Assembly (NCBI RefSeq): GCF_018336975.1
Contig: NZ_CP025572.1
Coordinates: 2,096,595-2,160,594, forward strand
DNA length: 64,000 bases
Direction: 5' to 3'
From: Marinomonas sp. CT5
GTDB lineage: Bacteria; Pseudomonadota; Gammaproteobacteria; Pseudomonadales; Marinomonadaceae
Shown here: positions 62,149-64,000 of the stretch, piece after piece
How positions within the stretch are numbered: position 1 is the stretch's first letter
How the letters are laid out: each line of letters opens with the position of its first letter
Translations under genes and position numbers: made by a program
The notes under the pieces: generated by a model
The model's input: only the letters and a program-made list of their open reading frames with translations
Databases searched by the model: none
Told to the model about the DNA's origin: nothing

Positions 62149-62757
62149 ATGAGTGATTTAACAATTAAGCGTCGTGTAATGATTCCCGTGAGGGCGGGCG
62201 ACGTTATGGCCGAATTCATTTCCTTTAATGGTGATGATTCCGGTAAAGAGCACATAGGGATATTTTTTGAAGGTACAAAAGCTAAGGATAATGAAAGCAT
62301 TCCATTGGTCCGTTTGCATTCGGAATGTTTAACGGGAGATGTGTTTGGTTCTGGCCGTTGTGATTGTGGCGAGCAATTAGACGAGGCTATTGACCTTATT
62401 AATGAGCAAGGCGGCTATATTTTATACCTTCGTCAAGAAGGTCGTGGCATTGGGTTGTACGCTAAGCTAGAGGCTTATGCGTTACAAGATCAAGGTTATG
62501 ACACTTATCAAGCAAATGAAATGCTGCATTTGCCTGATGATGGTCGTGATTTTGGTATTGCTGCAGAAATGTTGCGCGCTCTTGGTGTGACTAAGGTTCG
62601 GCTATTAACCAATAATCCTGATAAGGCCCAGCAACTAAAAGAGCATGGTATTGATGTTGTAAAATTGGTGCCTACTAAGGTTCATGTTAATCAACATAAC
62701 CGCAATTACTTAGAAACCAAAGCTAAGCGTAAGCAGCATACTTTAAAGTTTGATTGA
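62149..62757 (+). CDS. ribA: GTP cyclohydrolase II
   Basis: A 202-residue RibA, which converts GTP to the first riboflavin intermediate. The zinc site is [23 protein letters not shown] (three cysteines), then the catalytic [13 protein letters not shown], the [23 protein letters not shown] segment and [12 protein letters not shown]. It lacks a fused RibB domain, so it is the single-domain type. The bases GSGRCDC differ from the more usual GSxRCDC only at variable positions. It stands alone, without other rib genes, behind its own promoter. It may be a paralogue next to a main riboflavin operon elsewhere. Confidence 0.92.
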   Translation: MSDLTIKRRVMIPVRAGDVMAEFISFNGDDSGKEHIGIFFEGTKAKDNESIPLVRLHSECLTGDVFGSGRCDCGEQLDEAIDLINEQGGYILYLRQEGRGIGLYAKLEAYALQDQGYDTYQANEMLHLPDDGRDFGIAAEMLRALGVTKVRLLTNNPDKAQQLKEHGIDVVKLVPTKVHVNQHNRNYLETKAKRKQHTLKFD

Positions 62758-62771
62758 TGGTGAAAAATTGT

Positions 62772-62831
62772 CATTTAACGATAAACAAGAAAGGCGCCAT
62801 AAAAGGCGCCTTTCTTGTTTATCGTTAAATG
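62772..62831. terminator. Perfect 27-bp inverted repeat, bidirectional terminator
   Basis: Bases 62772-62798 pair without a mismatch with 62805-62831 around the six-base loop ATAAAA. The loop-proximal part is GGCGCC next to AAAGG/CCTTT. It lies between the stop codons of ribA and the converging helicase gene. It is much longer than the other terminators in the window. Confidence 0.85.
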
Positions 62832-62836
62832 GATAC

Positions 62837-64000
62837 TTACTTCTTAGCAGAGGCTGGTTTCTTCTTTTTCTTTTTATTGCTTGAGGAACGAGCTTTAGTT
62901 TTAGGTTCTAAACCTTCGATACGGCCAAATTTAATATTGGTTTGCATAAAACGCTGAATTTTTTCGATCATTGGCAAGTCATTAATGTCTATCAATGATA
63001 TACACTCACCTGGTGCGCCTTCGCGAGAAGCACGTCCAGCTCGATGAATATAAGAGTCTGCTTTGCGAGGTAAACGTAAGTTAATCACCGTATTGATTTC
63101 TGGAAGGTCAATGCCTCGAGATGCGACATCGGTGGCAACAAGCACCTGCAAACGGCCACGCTTCATCTGCTTCATGTGCTCACTACGATCACCTTGTTTC
63201 ATTTCGCCATGTAAACCATCACACATCAAGCCCATTTTACGAATACGCTGCACCCAAACATCGACATGTTCGCGGTTAGAAACAAACAAAACGGCTTGAT
63301 GGACACGTTCTTGGGTTAGCAAATGCTTAAGTACGGCTTCTTTATGTTCTTCATTATCTACACGATAGGCAATTTGACGAATCTGATTTGGTACTGCACG
63401 TGATGATTCGCCAAGACGAACTTGCTGTGTTTCCTTATTTAAGAGGGCGCTAGCGAAGCGTCCCATTTTTTCGCCTTCTAATGTTGCCGAAAACATCAAT
63501 GTTTGATGTTCTTGTGGTAACTCACGCGCAATTTGCTTGATAGCATTCAAAAATCCCATATCCAACATGCGATCAGCTTCATCAATGACGAAATAAGACA
63601 CATCCGTTAAATCAAGCCATTGTTTTTCATCTAGTTCGACTAATCGCCCGGGTGTCGCCACTAAGATATCGCATGGTTCGCTAAGTTGCTGCTGCTGCAT
63701 GCCATAAGGTGTGCCACCAATAATAAGTTGAGATTGAATGCGAGTATGCTGCGTAAGTTGTTCTACTAGGTTAAAAATTTGACGTGCTAGCTCGCGGCTA
63801 GGAGCCAAAATCAATACTTTAGGTGCGGTTGTGGATGGTTCATCTCGATCGAGGATGTGTTGAATGGCTGGCGCACAAAATGCGATGGTTTTTCCTGTGC
63901 CTGTTGGTGCGGTTGCAAGTAGGTCTGATCCATCTAAGGCAATTGGGATGGCATGTTCTTGGATTTCTGTTGGGGTTTCAAAACCAAGGTCGCTTATAGC
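62837..64000 (-). CDS. srmB: SrmB-like DEAD-box RNA helicase (5' end outside window)
   Basis: The frame is open to the window edge; 387 codons of the 3' part are visible. The Q motif GFETPTEIQ and Walker A APTGTGKT lie at the right edge, then PSRELARQI, DEAD in VIDEADRMLDMGF, SAT in FSATLEG, and motif VI in HRAGRASREG (where most relatives read HRIGRTGR). The C-terminal tail is strongly basic (SSNKKKKKKPASAKK). FSATLEG and the overall order resemble E. coli SrmB, a helicase of 50S ribosome assembly, but other RhlE-like helicases cannot be excluded without a tree. The missing part is about 20-40 residues. Confidence 0.82.
   Translation of the reverse strand, partial: AISDLGFETPTEIQEHAIPIALDGSDLLATAPTGTGKTIAFCAPAIQHILDRDEPSTTAPKVLILAPSRELARQIFNLVEQLTQHTRIQSQLIIGGTPYGMQQQQLSEPCDILVATPGRLVELDEKQWLDLTDVSYFVIDEADRMLDMGFLNAIKQIARELPQEHQTLMFSATLEGEKMGRFASALLNKETQQVRLGESSRAVPNQIRQIAYRVDNEEHKEAVLKHLLTQERVHQAVLFVSNREHVDVWVQRIRKMGLMCDGLHGEMKQGDRSEHMKQMKRGRLQVLVATDVASRGIDLPEINTVINLRLPRKADSYIHRAGRASREGAPGECISLIDINDLPMIEKIQRFMQTNIKFGRIEGLEPKTKARSSSNKKKKKKPASAKK

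Noticed and set aside
1..64000. CRISPR arrays, tRNA and rRNA genes, intact insertion sequences
   Set aside because: No regularly spaced repeats, no cloverleaf-like or rRNA-like stretches and no transposase frame were recognised.

Overview
The window looks like chromosomal DNA of a marine gammaproteobacterium. Marinomonas or a close Oceanospirillales relative fits best. The reasons are the block dnaX-ybaB-recR-rnd-ycgL-ycgN, an E. coli-type divergent lysR/lysA pair, a ProVWX osmoprotectant importer, SoxR, SrmB-like helicase and moderate base composition. The assignment comes from gene content and remembered protein families, not from a database search. There is no rRNA or tRNA gene, no intact insertion sequence and no CRISPR array.

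Layout. 1-8160 (+): the end of dnaX, then ybaB, recR, rnd, ycgL, ycgN, a von Willebrand-A membrane protein, a YafJ-type amidotransferase, a MerR regulator with its probable target quinone reductase, and a small orphan. 8244-19295: housekeeping genes on both strands (cysK, hrpA, mlaA with an acidic repeat tail, a diguanylate cyclase, a YliI-like sugar dehydrogenase, an acetyltransferase, talB, dusA). 19296-23150: an A+T-rich accessory island abutting the 5' end of dusA. It holds a frameshifted phage-like gene, three consecutive proteins with HEPN-like features (DUF4145, an unknown, DUF3644), a C4-type antisense RNA element and a frameshifted Rha-type phage antirepressor gene. 23258-27202: soxR, then a minus-strand cassette of MipA/OmpV protein, membrane protein, LytS-like kinase and LytTR regulator. 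27935-31226: proVWX. 31446-35072: a GFA-family protein, lysR/lysA and a dienelactone hydrolase-family protein.

35129-49476 is a galactoside catabolic locus. IclR and an ABC ATPase lie on the minus strand. Ten plus-strand genes encode two sugar permeases, a GH36 alpha-galactosidase, an IlvD/Edd dehydratase, an SDR, DgoK, DgoA, an SMP-30 lactonase, a GH42 beta-galactosidase and the binding protein. Together they make a complete De Ley-Doudoroff route: galactosides are imported intact, split in the cytoplasm, and galactose is oxidised through galactonate to pyruvate and glyceraldehyde-3-phosphate. Three copies of one 15-bp dyad, one before the operon and two around a promoter for the distal binding-protein gene, are probably the IclR operator.

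49707-54359 is a DppA/NikA-type ABC importer whose two ATPases are fused. A good match to a Zur box overlaps its probable promoter, which points to a zinc-related substrate. 54556-59618 encodes a small secreted orphan, a large hybrid phosphorelay kinase (GAF-PAS-PAS-HisKA-HATPase-REC-REC-Hpt) and a translationally coupled REC-GGDEF cyclase. 59689-64000 holds leuA, a divergent Lrp-family regulator, a ribA-type GTP cyclohydrolase II and the 3' part of an SrmB-like DEAD-box helicase, separated from ribA by a perfect 27-bp inverted repeat.
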